64,000 nucleotides of DNA from positions 1 to 64,000 of the IMG/VR virus record IMGVR_UViG_3300036785_000488. One strand, given 5' to 3'. A program made the position numbers and the translations under genes. Positions 1 through 8,466 of this stretch are shown one piece after another. Each line of letters starts with the position of its first letter. Position 1 is the first letter of the stretch. A model generated the notes under the pieces. The model was not told where the DNA came from. It ran no database searches and saw only the letters and a list, made by a program, of their open reading frames with translations. This DNA is from a virus.

Positions 1-1
1 C

Positions 2-268
2 GGCGAGTTCACCGGTTGCACCAATGGAGCCGGTCAGATCTTCGTGCCCTTTGGCACCCCGATGGGCACGGTGCAAGCCTTCGTCGCCACCAAGATGCCG
101 CCCGAACAACCCGCCCAGCCCTGCCCACCGTACAACTGGATCGAGGCCCAGATCACTCTGATGGGAGCTTCAGGGTATGGAGCTGTGGTGCAGTTCTCCC
201 ACGACTACTCGTGGCAAGCGGGCATGTGGGTCACGCTGACCTGGATCGCCATCGGGATGTTCAACTAA
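2..268 (+). CDS. C-terminal part of a tail/fibre structural protein (5' end outside window)
   Basis: An open frame runs in from the left edge and stops at TAA 266-268. The visible 88 residues have no enzymatic motif. The last about 50 residues (FVATKMP ... MWVTLTWIAIGMFN) resemble the C-terminus of the next protein (FVFMKMP ... ALVALCWIVMGA), so the two appear to share a small beta-rich terminal domain of the kind found at phage fibre tips. The next gene starts inside this stop codon, so the two are co-translated. The tail-fibre assignment is inferred from that neighbour. Confidence 0.7.
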   Translation, partial: GEFTGCTNGAGQIFVPFGTPMGTVQAFVATKMPPEQPAQPCPPYNWIEAQITLMGASGYGAVVQFSHDYSWQAGMWVTLTWIAIGMFN

Positions 269-1134
269 TGCCAGCCTCGTACCCGGCTTCAATCAAATCG
301 TTCCTCACCTATCAGGACCAGCCTGGACAACCAGGCCACATCGTCTCGGACCCTGAGAAGCCGGGACAGTTACCACCCGCCACCGTCGATCTCACCATCG
401 ACCGGGCCAGAATCACCAATGAGATCCATGAAGAAATAATCGCCATGGAGCAGAACCTCGGCCTGCGCTCTGACTGGGGGAAGTACTACGGCCTTTCCAT
501 AGGCAAAAACATCGACGCGCTTTTCAACGGCAAAGCGAACGGTCACCCAGACCCGACCAACAACGCCATCTACCCGCTACCACCGCCGTCGCACAACCAC
601 ATTCACGCCGAACTCAGCAACAAAAATGCCGACGACCATCCCCAGTACATGCGCGTCGATGGTGCCAGAGGCTTCACCCAACCGGTAGCCGGTCAGTGGG
701 CCACGGCGCTGAACCACCTTGTTCCTCTCGCCCAGGCCCAGAGTGCCAACTTCGTCACCTACAACCAGGTTGAATTCCTCATCTGGACCACGGTGAGCGA
801 GAATTGTCCCTACCCCATCGCCGGTCCACAGTGGACGGCTCAGCGTTATCGCATGACCGGTGGAGTCACTTCCGGGTACACCAACTCCAACGGCATGCTG
901 CGCGTCGACTACAGCGCCGCCAACTTCGGTGGCATCCTCACCTTCGTCTTCATGAAGATGCCCTTCCCTGGAGGGAGTATCGCCTACCCCGGTGCGTACA
1001 CATACCGCTACGAAGAGGATCAATTGTTGCTCTACGAGGTCGACAACAACGGTGCCTGGATCACCTTCCAAGAAGACCTCACGGTGGACCGGCAAGCACT
1101 GGTCGCCTTGTGCTGGATCGTCATGGGGGCCTAA
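268..1134 (+). CDS. Tail fibre/appendage protein
   Basis: 288 aa from ATG 268, which overlaps the upstream TAA (TAATG). A longer in-frame start at 16 would run through the preceding gene and is rejected. The middle contains PPPSHNHIH and DDHPQY, a His/Asp-rich stretch that recurs in phage tail and fibre proteins. The C-terminal 90 residues resemble the end of the preceding protein. The next gene begins directly after the stop. It is probably a virion appendage protein; receptor specificity cannot be read from the sequence. Confidence 0.85.
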   Translation: MPASYPASIKSFLTYQDQPGQPGHIVSDPEKPGQLPPATVDLTIDRARITNEIHEEIIAMEQNLGLRSDWGKYYGLSIGKNIDALFNGKANGHPDPTNNAIYPLPPPSHNHIHAELSNKNADDHPQYMRVDGARGFTQPVAGQWATALNHLVPLAQAQSANFVTYNQVEFLIWTTVSENCPYPIAGPQWTAQRYRMTGGVTSGYTNSNGMLRVDYSAANFGGILTFVFMKMPFPGGSIAYPGAYTYRYEEDQLLLYEVDNNGAWITFQEDLTVDRQALVALCWIVMGA

Positions 1135-3792
1135 GTGGGCGTATACGGCATTGACGTATACAACCAAACGCACTTCGGGCGCGACCCCAGCCTGGTTAGG
1201 CCCGACTTTTCGGTGGCTCCTTTTGAGGCCATGGCCCTCGACTACTCCACCTTGCACCTGACGTGGCAGCAACCGCACTCCACAGTCATCAGTGGACAGC
1301 CCGACTGCACCTTCCTTCGGCTGATCCGCAACACCCACAACCTGTCCCAGGATGAGGACGACGGCATGTATCTGTGGGGCAACAACACGACCACACCGAC
1401 GTACTCGGATTTCGTGCAACGCACAGCGAGTTTCACCGACAGCAAACTGGGTGGGGGCTTCCACTACTACACGATGTGGGGCTGGTCCCAGAGCGAAGGC
1501 ATCTGGGTCCGCTGCTCTGATCTGATCGCCCTGGTACCACTCAACTGGGGCTACGGCTTCCAGCTCTACAACCGTCTCCCCATGGCCTACCGGGACGCCG
1601 ATGTCGTGCTCGTGGATCCGTACAACCCGTGGCCGGTGGACAGTCCTCGACCACCCCTGCAGCGGTACCTGAGCCTCCTGGGCTTCCAGATGGATTTCAT
1701 CCGCACCGAGCTGGAGTCCCTCACGAGCGTCATGGACGCCATGAACTGCTCTGGGGCGCTCTTGCCCCTCCTGGCTCAGGAGCTGGGCCTGACCAACGAG
1801 CCAGCCATCGGCATGCAGCAGGAACGCACGCTGGTCCAGAACGCCATCCATCTCTACAAGCTCAAGGGCAGCCCACGGGGGATCTCAGAGTTCGCTTCGG
1901 TCCTGACGAGCTATCCCATGGCGACGCTGACGCACCACGGCTACAACCTCCTGCTCTCCCGCGACTCCAGCGTCGCTGAGACCAGCGTCGGTTCATGGCA
2001 GACATGGCCCCCGCCGGTCACGAACTTCCCACCGCCGTCACCCCCCAACGCAACCGGTGTCACCGTGACCCGGATCCCGAACCTGTTGGCCGCGTCGCCG
2101 CCTGCGACCAACCCGGTCTCAGAAGGGCCTGGACTAGGTCCGTATCCAGGTGGGCTGCCGGGGAACCTGATCCCGCCCTACAACAACACCGGCATGTCCA
2201 TCAATGCCAGCGGTGCCGGAGACCGCTGGATCACCACGGGGCGCATTCCCATCACCGATTTCATGTCCTCGTCGTACGGTCCCGGTTACATCACCTGGAA
2301 GATCCAGATCTGGTCCTCGGTGGCACGACAGGTCAAGTTGTCGGTCTGGGGCGACGTCGGGAGCGGCACGCCGGTCTCGATCATCCCCGAGACCACCTTC
2401 ACCGAGACCGCCGGTCACTGGACGATCATGACGGTCACCGCTGCGATCAACCCGTATCCGAACGGTCCCACTCAGCAAGCGGCGTACTACTTCGTCCTGC
2501 CGGTCATCCATATCGTCGGAGCCATCCCCACCGACTCTCACTACGTGACGCTGATGGGAATCTGGCCGTGCACGCCGGGAGACATCGGTATCAACACGCC
2601 GGTCTACGACTACCCGCGCGACGTAAAGATCACCCTCAGCCCTCAGAACGCCAATCTGCTGACCAACACGCTGACGAACTTCATGTACGGCTTCGATGGA
2701 CTCAGTCCCGCCGTCGACCCGACCCAGTCGTCCACGAACTTCACCTGTGGTCTCACCATCCACTATGTGAGCTATGAGGATCCACCTGGGTCCACCGTCA
2801 ATGGTGCCGGGTACCTTCAGGTGGCGACGACCAATCCCGGAGCCACGGTGTGGTTCGGCATCTCCAACTCGTTCACCCAGCCACTACCGACTCAGCCACT
2901 GGGGTGGTTCTCCAGCCCAGCTACGACCTGGCCTCCGAGTGGTGATGCCGGTGACTGGTTCCCCAACGAGGTGATGACAGCCCAGGCGGCGAACTGGTTC
3001 GACCCGGTCATGGGCTGGTTTTTTGAGTCCCCTTTCTTCGGAACATCGACGTTGGTCAACATGGTGGCTACTTCGTCAATGGGAGTGAACAGCGCACCGG
3101 CACCACCACCAACCACCGACTTGTACTTCACTCAAGGCACACCCGTCCCCCAGGGCAACTGGTTCCCTGTCGCCACCCAACCACCGCTGAACGGAAACCT
3201 CGCGCCCTTCACGGTTCCGGCGAACCAGCCGTTCAACTTCAGCGTCTACGCCGACTACCTCTCAGTCGTGGACCCCTCCAACGCCGTCATGCAGATGGGC
3301 TTCCGGTGGTATTACCCCGACGGCACCTGGCAGGAGATCTCTACCCAGTACGTCCTGACCAACACGCTGACCCGGTACTCGATCCCACCCGACGTCTCCC
3401 TGGGATTCCCGCCTAACGAGCCGTACACCGGGATCCAGCCGACGACGATGTACCCCTTCGTCCGCTTCCCCTACGCCCAGTCGTCACTTTTCGGACTGAA
3501 CTCAGCCATGCTGTCGCCGGGAGTGACTCTGACGCCCTACTTCGACAGCACCATGTTCCCTGGGAACCATGACTACGTCGAAGACTCCCACGGCGGGAGC
3601 TACTACTACCGACAACGATCACCTCGGACGCTGCGCCTGGAGTCAGTGCTCTATAAATGGATCCCCATGGGAGCCAGTCACACCGAGATTTTTGGAGCTG
3701 GCGGGGCGCTCACCCCGCTCGACCCGACAATGTGGACCCACCCGGCCATGGCCTTCATCGGAAACTCCGGCCTGACCGCCACGGCGTCGTAG
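1135..3792 (+). CDS. Baseplate/tail-tip protein with P2 gpI-like (TIGR02242-type) domain
   Basis: 885 aa starting at GTG 1135, immediately after the previous stop. Residues about 150-275 match what I know of the gpI-like tail domain: AYRDADVV, then RYLSLLGFQMDFIRTELESL, LLPLLAQELGL and AIHLYKLKGSPRGISEFA. The last is the characteristic YKxKGxxxGI element. The long C-terminal remainder is Pro-, Thr- and Trp-rich and beta-like, suitable for a receptor-facing or fibre-attachment region. The domain usually joins tail fibres to the baseplate wedge. Domain call from memory, not from a search. Confidence 0.85.
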   Translation: MGVYGIDVYNQTHFGRDPSLVRPDFSVAPFEAMALDYSTLHLTWQQPHSTVISGQPDCTFLRLIRNTHNLSQDEDDGMYLWGNNTTTPTYSDFVQRTASFTDSKLGGGFHYYTMWGWSQSEGIWVRCSDLIALVPLNWGYGFQLYNRLPMAYRDADVVLVDPYNPWPVDSPRPPLQRYLSLLGFQMDFIRTELESLTSVMDAMNCSGALLPLLAQELGLTNEPAIGMQQERTLVQNAIHLYKLKGSPRGISEFASVLTSYPMATLTHHGYNLLLSRDSSVAETSVGSWQTWPPPVTNFPPPSPPNATGVTVTRIPNLLAASPPATNPVSEGPGLGPYPGGLPGNLIPPYNNTGMSINASGAGDRWITTGRIPITDFMSSSYGPGYITWKIQIWSSVARQVKLSVWGDVGSGTPVSIIPETTFTETAGHWTIMTVTAAINPYPNGPTQQAAYYFVLPVIHIVGAIPTDSHYVTLMGIWPCTPGDIGINTPVYDYPRDVKITLSPQNANLLTNTLTNFMYGFDGLSPAVDPTQSSTNFTCGLTIHYVSYEDPPGSTVNGAGYLQVATTNPGATVWFGISNSFTQPLPTQPLGWFSSPATTWPPSGDAGDWFPNEVMTAQAANWFDPVMGWFFESPFFGTSTLVNMVATSSMGVNSAPAPPPTTDLYFTQGTPVPQGNWFPVATQPPLNGNLAPFTVPANQPFNFSVYADYLSVVDPSNAVMQMGFRWYYPDGTWQEISTQYVLTNTLTRYSIPPDVSLGFPPNEPYTGIQPTTMYPFVRFPYAQSSLFGLNSAMLSPGVTLTPYFDSTMFPGNHDYVEDSHGGSYYYRQRSPRTLRLESVLYKWIPMGASHTEIFGAGGALTPLDPTMWTHPAMAFIGNSGLTATAS

Positions 3793-4103
3793 TGGGGGTA
3801 GACCTCGGGTACATGGTCCTCATCGCCCTGGGGACCTACAAGCTCACCGAGTTGTACAAGGAGCTATACCGGCGCTACCTGGGGAACCGGCAGGTGGCCT
3901 GGTGGAAGAGCATTGTCAGCCTGTGCTTCGCCGCCGTCCTGACCCTCCTCGTAGTTGATCGCGATGTCCGCACCAAGGTGCTCATAGGAGCTGGTGCCTG
4001 GGGGTTGTCGGCGCTGTTACACGCCCTCGATACAGTGCTCCGCAGCCACCGTGACGACATGGTGGCGAGCGTGTATAACCGGCAAAATGCGCGGCGGCAC
4101 TAG
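3792..4103 (+). CDS. Small two-helix membrane protein
   Basis: 103 aa from GTG 3792, which overlaps the previous TAG (TAGTG). Two hydrophobic segments are visible: about residues 6-18 (GYMVLIALGTYKL) and 43-70 (SIVSLCFAAVLTLLV, then VLIGAGAWGLSALL), separated by a charged stretch, with a basic C-terminus. It is the last gene of the rightward tail operon and is followed by a terminator. The size, membrane segments and position would fit a holin or a tail-associated membrane protein, but no diagnostic motif separates these. Confidence 0.75.
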   Translation: MGVDLGYMVLIALGTYKLTELYKELYRRYLGNRQVAWWKSIVSLCFAAVLTLLVVDRDVRTKVLIGAGAWGLSALLHALDTVLRSHRDDMVASVYNRQNARRH

Positions 4104-4108
4104 ACGTA

Positions 4109-4135
4109 CTGGCACTCATCGTTATACAGTGCCAG
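4109..4135 (+). repeat. 8-bp perfect inverted repeat after the tail operon
   Basis: CTGGCACT (4109-4116) and AGTGCCAG (4128-4135) form a perfect inverted repeat with an 11-nt loop. It lies between the stop codon at 4103 and the strong terminator hairpin. It may be an accessory RNA hairpin or a protein-binding site. Confidence 0.5.
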
Positions 4136-4166
4136 ACACACACCTCCTCACAGCCGGTGTTGGGAG

Positions 4167-4200
4167 AAAAGCGGTCCCATTGGGGACCGCTTTTCTTTTT
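4167..4200 (+). terminator. Intrinsic (rho-independent) terminator
   Basis: A perfect 12-bp stem, AAAAGCGGTCCC (4167-4178) with GGGACCGCTTTT (4183-4194), has the 4-nt loop ATTG and is followed by CTTTTT. This is a textbook terminator for the rightward tail operon. Because the stem starts with A residues, the reverse strand also carries a T-run, so it could work in both directions. Confidence 0.9.
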
Positions 4201-4279
4201 GTCGAACAAAATTCCGCAAATCGACTCATGGAGCTTCACCACGCACTAATAGTGGGTCCTTCCCCCGAAAGGAGCCGCC

Positions 4280-5254
4280 ATGGCGCAGAAGCAAGGTCTG
4301 ACAATCGCCTTCCTCGGCACAGGAAGGATGGACATCAACAACGCCACCGACCTGATCGAGGAGCTAATCGACGCCGTCGTCCCCAGCGAAGACGACCCGG
4401 TCAAGTTCGTCTTCCCGCTCACCACCGCCGAGTTCTCCGAGACGTTGGAAGACCTCGTCAAGATGGCAAAGAAGTCGGAGATCGCCTACGAGGTCGTCAC
4501 GCACACCGAGGACAAGGGGCGGCGCGCCTTCATCGACATCGCTGAGGGAGCGTCGAAGAAGTACCACGTAGCCGACGTGTACACCCAGATCGAGCAGATC
4601 CTCACCGAGGCCCCCACGTCGGTCTTAGAGGTGCTCTGGGACGACAAGCGCGAGGAGGAGCTGACCGAGATCCTCAACGGCTTCCTCGACGCCGGAGTCG
4701 ACGTCAGGGACCTCACCGACGGCAACGTGCCCATGGCCGAGGACGAGGGCGAGGACGTTGCCACGACAGAGCAGATCGAGACTGGAGAAGCGATCCCCGT
4801 GGCCGACGAGGAGACCGGAGAAATCATCGAGGAGGCCCAGCAGATCTTCACCCGCACCGACCTGGAAAAGATGGGGCGCGCCGAGGTACGCGAGATCACC
4901 CTCAAGCTGGGTCTACCGCCCCGCAAGGCGACCGCCGCCATGGTCGAGGCCATCTTGGAGGCCCAGGGCGGCTACCCCCAGGACGAAGCTCCGGTCGAGA
5001 CCCAGCCGGAGATGACGGTCGAGGTTATGACCAGCGAGATAGACCTGACCACCGGCACGCTGACCCAGGCGATCAGCGAGTTCCCCGGCCAGCTCCACGC
5101 CGTGCTCGACCAGTTCCTGACTGACCTCTCTAAGACCATCGAGGGCCTGATCTTCAACCTGATCCCCGAGGAGCCGATGCCGGTCGAGGAGCCGAAGATG
5201 ACCGGCCCGCCGACCAGTGCTGGTACTACGACGGCTCGCCGCCTACGGCGGTGA
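4280..5254 (+). CDS. Acidic two-part protein with SAP/Rho-N-like helical segment
   Basis: 324 aa from ATG 4280, preceded by a good ribosome binding site (GAAAGGAG). Residues 1-90 alternate strands and helices (LTIAFLGTGRM, KFVFPLTTAEFSETL) like a small Rossmann-type alpha/beta domain. The middle is very acidic. Residues about 190-230 (TRTDLEKMGRAEVREI, then LGLPPRKATAAMVEAIL) look like a SAP or Rho-N-type helix-extended-helix that often binds nucleic acid. I do not recognise the full-length family. It is the first gene after the tail terminator and overlaps the excisionase-like gene by GTGA. Confidence 0.85.
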   Translation: MAQKQGLTIAFLGTGRMDINNATDLIEELIDAVVPSEDDPVKFVFPLTTAEFSETLEDLVKMAKKSEIAYEVVTHTEDKGRRAFIDIAEGASKKYHVADVYTQIEQILTEAPTSVLEVLWDDKREEELTEILNGFLDAGVDVRDLTDGNVPMAEDEGEDVATTEQIETGEAIPVADEETGEIIEEAQQIFTRTDLEKMGRAEVREITLKLGLPPRKATAAMVEAILEAQGGYPQDEAPVETQPEMTVEVMTSEIDLTTGTLTQAISEFPGQLHAVLDQFLTDLSKTIEGLIFNLIPEEPMPVEEPKMTGPPTSAGTTTARRLRR

Positions 5255-5475
5255 CCAGACGGCTCGTCCGCAAGAAGCCCGAGCCGTCAGAAGAGGAGAA
5301 GCCGCTACCGCTCCTCTACAACGCCGCCGACGCCTGCTTCATGCTGGGCAAGATCTCCGAGGGGCTGCTGTGGAAGCTCGTGCAGGACGACAAGCTGCAC
5401 CCGATCAAGGTCGGGCGGCGCTCACTGTTCACTCGGGGAGAGCTGGAGCGTTTTGTTCGGGAACGCGCCGGGTGA
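5251..5475 (+). CDS. xis: Excisionase-like winged HTH DNA-binding protein
   Basis: 74 aa from GTG 5251 (GTGA overlap with the previous stop). From about residue 22 it follows the MerR/excisionase HTH_17 pattern: LYNAADACFMLGKIS, LLWKLVQDDKLHPIKVGRR and SLFTRGELERFV. These small proteins bind DNA to direct integrase toward excision or act as repressors. The integrase lies about 40 kb away at 46041, so pairing with it is inferred. The 3' end overlaps a convergent gene by 47 nt. Confidence 0.75.
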   Translation: MTRRLVRKKPEPSEEEKPLPLLYNAADACFMLGKISEGLLWKLVQDDKLHPIKVGRRSLFTRGELERFVRERAG

Positions 5476-5932
5476 AATCACCTTCCGGATCGACAAAAAC
5501 AGGGTGCTCCAAACCGGGCACCCGGACCCAGATGCCATAGTCCAGAACCTCCAGGACGTATCCGGCACCGATCTGTTGCACATGATCACGGCCCTGGGGG
5601 GCGGTTCGGTATTCTATGTACTCCCCCGCCTGGAGGGGGAGGTTTTCCCCGTCCCCCTCCAGGCTCCCCTCATCCTCTTCCTCTCCCCCATCCTCATCCT
5701 CCTCCAGGGCTTCCCACACCCGCGGTGAGCGCGCCTCGGTCGTGGTGACCAGAGAGAGTCCATGCGAGAGCAGCCAGTGCACCAACCCCGGCGGCGGATC
5801 GAAGGCGTCGAGGTTGTCCTCGCCCAGGATCCCAAGCAGGCCCATGATCTGACCGGCCACGGTCTCCACGTCGCTGTCGCGATATTCCTCCAGGAGCACG
5901 CAGAGGTTGTCATAGGTCTGGGCGTAGCTCAC
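5429..5932 (-). CDS. Acidic hypothetical protein
   Basis: 167 aa if it starts at GTG 5932, which overlaps the upstream TGA as GTGA. A longer GTG start at 5980 would overlap the neighbour by 52 nt and is less likely. The centre is an acidic linker (EEDEDGGEEEDEG), followed by a small beta-rich stretch (VLEVLDYGIWVRVPG, VFVDPEGDFTRRV). No family recognised. It is the last gene of the leftward operon and its tail runs 47 nt into the convergent excisionase-like gene. Confidence 0.7.
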   Translation of the reverse strand: MSYAQTYDNLCVLLEEYRDSDVETVAGQIMGLLGILGEDNLDAFDPPPGLVHWLLSHGLSLVTTTEARSPRVWEALEEDEDGGEEEDEGSLEGDGENLPLQAGEYIEYRTAPQGRDHVQQIGAGYVLEVLDYGIWVRVPGLEHPVFVDPEGDFTRRVPEQNAPALPE

Positions 5933-6147
5933 TCTGGGGCACGCACCGGGCCATGGAACTGGGTCATGTGCTTCTCCCACTCCTCACGGGTCTCGTAGAG
6001 ATCCTCAACCTGGTCGCCGCGGAGGCCGAACCGGGCGATGCACAGACGGCAGCCGATCCGGTACGGGCCACCGGACGAGATCGTCACCGGCTCATCCCAT
6101 TCGATGTCCGGATAGCTGTGCCGCAGCTCCGCGTCAGTCGTCGCCAC
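5929..6147 (-). CDS. Small single zinc-finger protein
   Basis: 72 aa from GTG 6147. CRLCIARFGLRG is followed about 20 residues later by HMTQFH, giving a Cys2His2-like set on a mostly acidic protein. This layout (CRLC, then a helix ending HxxxxH) occurs in many short actinophage proteins of unknown role. The start overlaps the upstream stop by 14 nt and the stop overlaps the next start by GTGA, so it is translationally coupled on both sides. Confidence 0.75.
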   Translation of the reverse strand: MATTDAELRHSYPDIEWDEPVTISSGGPYRIGCRLCIARFGLRGDQVEDLYETREEWEKHMTQFHGPVRAPE

Positions 6148-6445
6148 GACTCAACCGTATGCGGATCATGCCCTGGGTCGGATGCACAATGACCATCTCG
6201 TGGGGGTTCATCAACGGGGTCACCAGCTCCAGGTCGTAGGTCTCGATCTTACGAAGCTCCCCGAACTCCTCGACGCTGCCCCCCACGGCCCGCCACAGCC
6301 CCGGATTGCCGTCACGGAAGCCGAAGAGGTAGATGTCCCGCCCCGACGTCAGGTCGCTGAAGGAACCGAGGGTATCGCCGGGGCCGAGCTGGCCGACGGT
6401 GTCCCACTCCTCGCCGTCGCGGGTGAACTCGCAGAGGACCTTCAT
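6134..6445 (-). CDS. Conserved-looking hypothetical protein
   Basis: 103 aa from ATG 6445, chosen because it forms an exact ATGA overlap with the upstream gene; the longer open frame to 6544 lies inside that gene. It is beta-rich (LGPGDTLGSFSDL, DIYLFGFRDG, HEMVIVHPTQGMIRIRL). The family is not recognised. Its position in a coupled leftward operon of small proteins is the main clue that it is real. Confidence 0.75.
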   Translation of the reverse strand: MKVLCEFTRDGEEWDTVGQLGPGDTLGSFSDLTSGRDIYLFGFRDGNPGLWRAVGGSVEEFGELRKIETYDLELVTPLMNPHEMVIVHPTQGMIRIRLSRGDD

Positions 6446-6750
6446 CTCACCCCACTCACCCACTCGACCGGCAGTCCCTCTGACACCATCTGTACTACCC
6501 GGTTGTGCCCTTCCTGCGCCTCTGCGACCGTCGACCACCGCCACAGGTACTCGTCCAACCCACCGCCGAACACCATCGTTTCAAAGATCAAGGGAGGACC
6601 GTGGCCGAAAGAGTGATCGATGCCTAGCCAGACAGTCGAGACCATGACGTCCCCGATAGCGGTCTTGTCGATGCCGTTACCGAAACCGAATGCGACCATC
6701 CATTCCTCATGCTCCATGGGATTGCCGTCACGGTCGTAGTACAGAGCCAC
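6442..6750 (-). CDS. Actinophage conserved hypothetical (WLGxDH / PPLIFETMVFGG type)
   Basis: 102 aa from GTG 6750, which lies 7 nt after the upstream stop. The sequence has LYYDRDGNPM near the start and STVWLGIDHSFG followed by PPLIFETMVFGG, a pattern I know from many actinophage hypothetical proteins with no assigned function. An in-frame extension to 6852 is possible but overlaps the previous gene by 95 nt. The next gene begins inside the stop (ATGA). Confidence 0.75.
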   Translation of the reverse strand: MALYYDRDGNPMEHEEWMVAFGFGNGIDKTAIGDVMVSTVWLGIDHSFGHGPPLIFETMVFGGGLDEYLWRWSTVAEAQEGHNRVVQMVSEGLPVEWVSGVR

Positions 6751-6757
6751 GACGAGG

Positions 6758-7084
6758 TCACCGGTCGTCGGGGTCGGGATCGATGCGATTGCGCTCGTCA
6801 CGCATGCTGTGCACAAACGCCGCTGCGGCGTCTGGAGGCAGTTCGACATCACGCACCAGCATGCCCATCACGACGGCGTCCTGTACTGCTGCCTCGGCTG
6901 AAGCCAAGAAGTTGAGCGCCATCTTGCGGACCTCGTCGGGATCGAGTTGGCCCGACATGAACGAGCCGTCCTCGGCCAGAGCGCGCACGGTAAGGAAGCC
7001 CCGGTACTCACCGCCCTCCCTCTCGGCCAGACCGGACATGACCTCAATCCCCGTCAGACCCTCCCAGTGCTTCGCCATACTCAT
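6758..7084 (-). CDS. Hypothetical protein
   Basis: 108 aa from ATG 7084, inside an ATGA overlap with the upstream stop; MAKHW at 7078 is an alternative. The N-terminal half is beta-like (REGGEYRGFLTVRAL), followed by helices (DPDEVRKMALNFLASAEAAVQDAVV) and an acidic tail. No family recognised. The body resembles small phage proteins that sit beside ssDNA or metabolism genes, but nothing diagnostic is visible. Confidence 0.75.
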   Translation of the reverse strand: MSMAKHWEGLTGIEVMSGLAEREGGEYRGFLTVRALAEDGSFMSGQLDPDEVRKMALNFLASAEAAVQDAVVMGMLVRDVELPPDAAAAFVHSMRDERNRIDPDPDDR

Positions 7085-8037
7085 CGCACCAGCGCCCGCA
7101 CAGTTTCGCGCACCTTGAGCGGCTTGTCCTCGGGACCCTTGACGTATGCCTCGATCAGCTTCGGAGCATGCTGGGCCTTGGACGGGTACCATTGATTCCT
7201 CCAATGCGCTCCCACGAGCCAGCGGTGCGAGTACTCGACCCCTCCCTCCCTCTGACGGGACCCGTGCATCTCTGGCTCTCGCAGCCGGATCACCCGGACG
7301 TCAGGGAGTACCTTGTTCTGTCTCGCGGCCTGGCGCTCCACCTGACGGCTGTAGGGACGCTCTCGTGTCTCGATGGTGATCTTCTGGCTCGCCAGCGCCC
7401 AGAACGTCGAGAGCAGCTTTCGGTCCTCCATCATTGAGACCTTCTTGATGTCGGTCGGAGGGAGCCAGGGGAACTCAGAGGTCATCGCATCAAAGGGCCA
7501 CTCCGAGCCACCGGTCGGCATGAGTCGAGGCGGGTAAAGCTCTCGGAACTTCTCCTGCTCCCGTTCGTTCAAGGTCTGGTAGGCCATGACGGTGTCACGC
7601 CAGGCGTAGGTGGAGATCGACAGTGACGGGCCGAGCTGGAACATGGTCACCGGCCCCCACAGGAACGCCGACGTCCAGATCGTGCGGCCTTCGATGTCCG
7701 AGTCAGTACCGGCGACCGGCTTGGCGAACATGACGAGCGCAGTGTGGACGGGGGGCTGAGGGATCGTGTCGGGGATTGAGGGAGCCAATGTCTCGATCAC
7801 GTCGGTCATCTCAGGCGACACCCAGTACAGCTCAGCCGACTTGAACGCTTCGTGCATCCACCAGCGCATCTCTTCGGCTTCTCGTTCCCTGTCGTGGTTC
7901 CAGCCCTTGGCGACCTTTTCACGACCCTGCATGGCGAAGAGATGCTGCAGCTCGCCCTTCTTCGACCACCAGCGCGTCAGCATGTCGCGGTGGTGCACGA
8001 CGTCTTGGGGATGCAGGGACTGGAGGAACTCAGTCAC
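7081..8037 (-). CDS. Conserved actinobacterial/phage protein with HWRNQWYPS-KGPEDKPL motif
   Basis: 318 aa from GTG 8037. The C-terminal 70 residues carry SHRWLVGAHWRNQWYPS and YVKGPEDKPL, a motif I know as widespread in uncharacterised actinobacterial and actinophage proteins. The N-terminal half is helical and Trp-rich (MRWWMHEAF). Function is unknown; the conserved His/Trp-rich end suggests a nucleic-acid or metal site, which is inference. It overlaps the upstream gene by 8 nt and the downstream one by ATGA. Confidence 0.85.
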   Translation of the reverse strand: MTEFLQSLHPQDVVHHRDMLTRWWSKKGELQHLFAMQGREKVAKGWNHDREREAEEMRWWMHEAFKSAELYWVSPEMTDVIETLAPSIPDTIPQPPVHTALVMFAKPVAGTDSDIEGRTIWTSAFLWGPVTMFQLGPSLSISTYAWRDTVMAYQTLNEREQEKFRELYPPRLMPTGGSEWPFDAMTSEFPWLPPTDIKKVSMMEDRKLLSTFWALASQKITIETRERPYSRQVERQAARQNKVLPDVRVIRLREPEMHGSRQREGGVEYSHRWLVGAHWRNQWYPSKAQHAPKLIEAYVKGPEDKPLKVRETVRALVR

Positions 8038-8239
8038 CGTTCTTCTCCTCCAGGTACTCCTTGCGGCACTTCGGGCACAGGTCGATCTTGGGGGTGCCGA
8101 CGTAGGCCCCGCTCTTGCGGCGCTGGGCGAACACGATGCCGTGGGGGCACTTGAACTCGGCCTCGACCTCGTCAGGCATCGTCGTCCTCTCGTACCAGTT
8201 ATCGGGCCAGCTTTTCACTTCGTACCACTGGAGCTTCAC
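8030..8239 (-). CDS. Small zinc-binding protein
   Basis: 69 aa. The start is GTG 8239: it overlaps the upstream TGA (GTGA) and has an excellent ribosome binding site (CAGGAGGAGC) just ahead. CPHG and CPKC about 27 residues apart can supply zinc ligands, and the C-terminus is charged. The N-terminus contains WYEVKSWPDNWYE, similar to the tail of the next upstream protein (WYEMKAWPEAPP), which suggests a short duplicated segment. Confidence 0.8.
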   Translation of the reverse strand: MKLQWYEVKSWPDNWYERTTMPDEVEAEFKCPHGIVFAQRRKSGAYVGTPKIDLCPKCRKEYLEEKNGD

Positions 8240-8466
8240 GGCTCCTCCTGTATTGGTGGGGCTTCGGGCCACGCTTTCATTTCGTACCAGCCGAGGGCTG
8301 CAAGGGCGGCGCGTTCGGCGTCAGCCTTACTCATGTCCATGTTCGTGATCTGCTTTAGCGCCCTCCTCAGCCGCTCTATCTCTGCTCGTAGCTCCTTGTT
8401 TTCGTCCCGTAGCTCCGAACGCTCTACGAGGTCTTCGGCCTCATTGAGACGATCAGCGTCCATCAC
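8236..8466 (-). CDS. Coiled-coil small protein
   Basis: 76 aa. GTG 8466 overlaps the upstream stop, and an ATG follows directly at 8463; an AGGAGA site serves either. Residues 5-40 (LNEAEDLVERSELRDENKEL and on) form a clear heptad coiled coil, and the C-terminus has WYEMKAWPEAPP. Three consecutive genes (8236-8970) encode such coiled-coil proteins with LRR-like leucine heptads, probably paralogs. Function unknown. Confidence 0.75.
   Translation of the reverse strand: MMDADRLNEAEDLVERSELRDENKELRAEIERLRRALKQITNMDMSKADAERAALAALGWYEMKAWPEAPPIQEEP

Noticed and set aside
577-1851. 424-codon leftward open frame
   Set aside because: Antisense to the tail-fibre and gpI-like genes; composition is unnatural and it spans two real genes.
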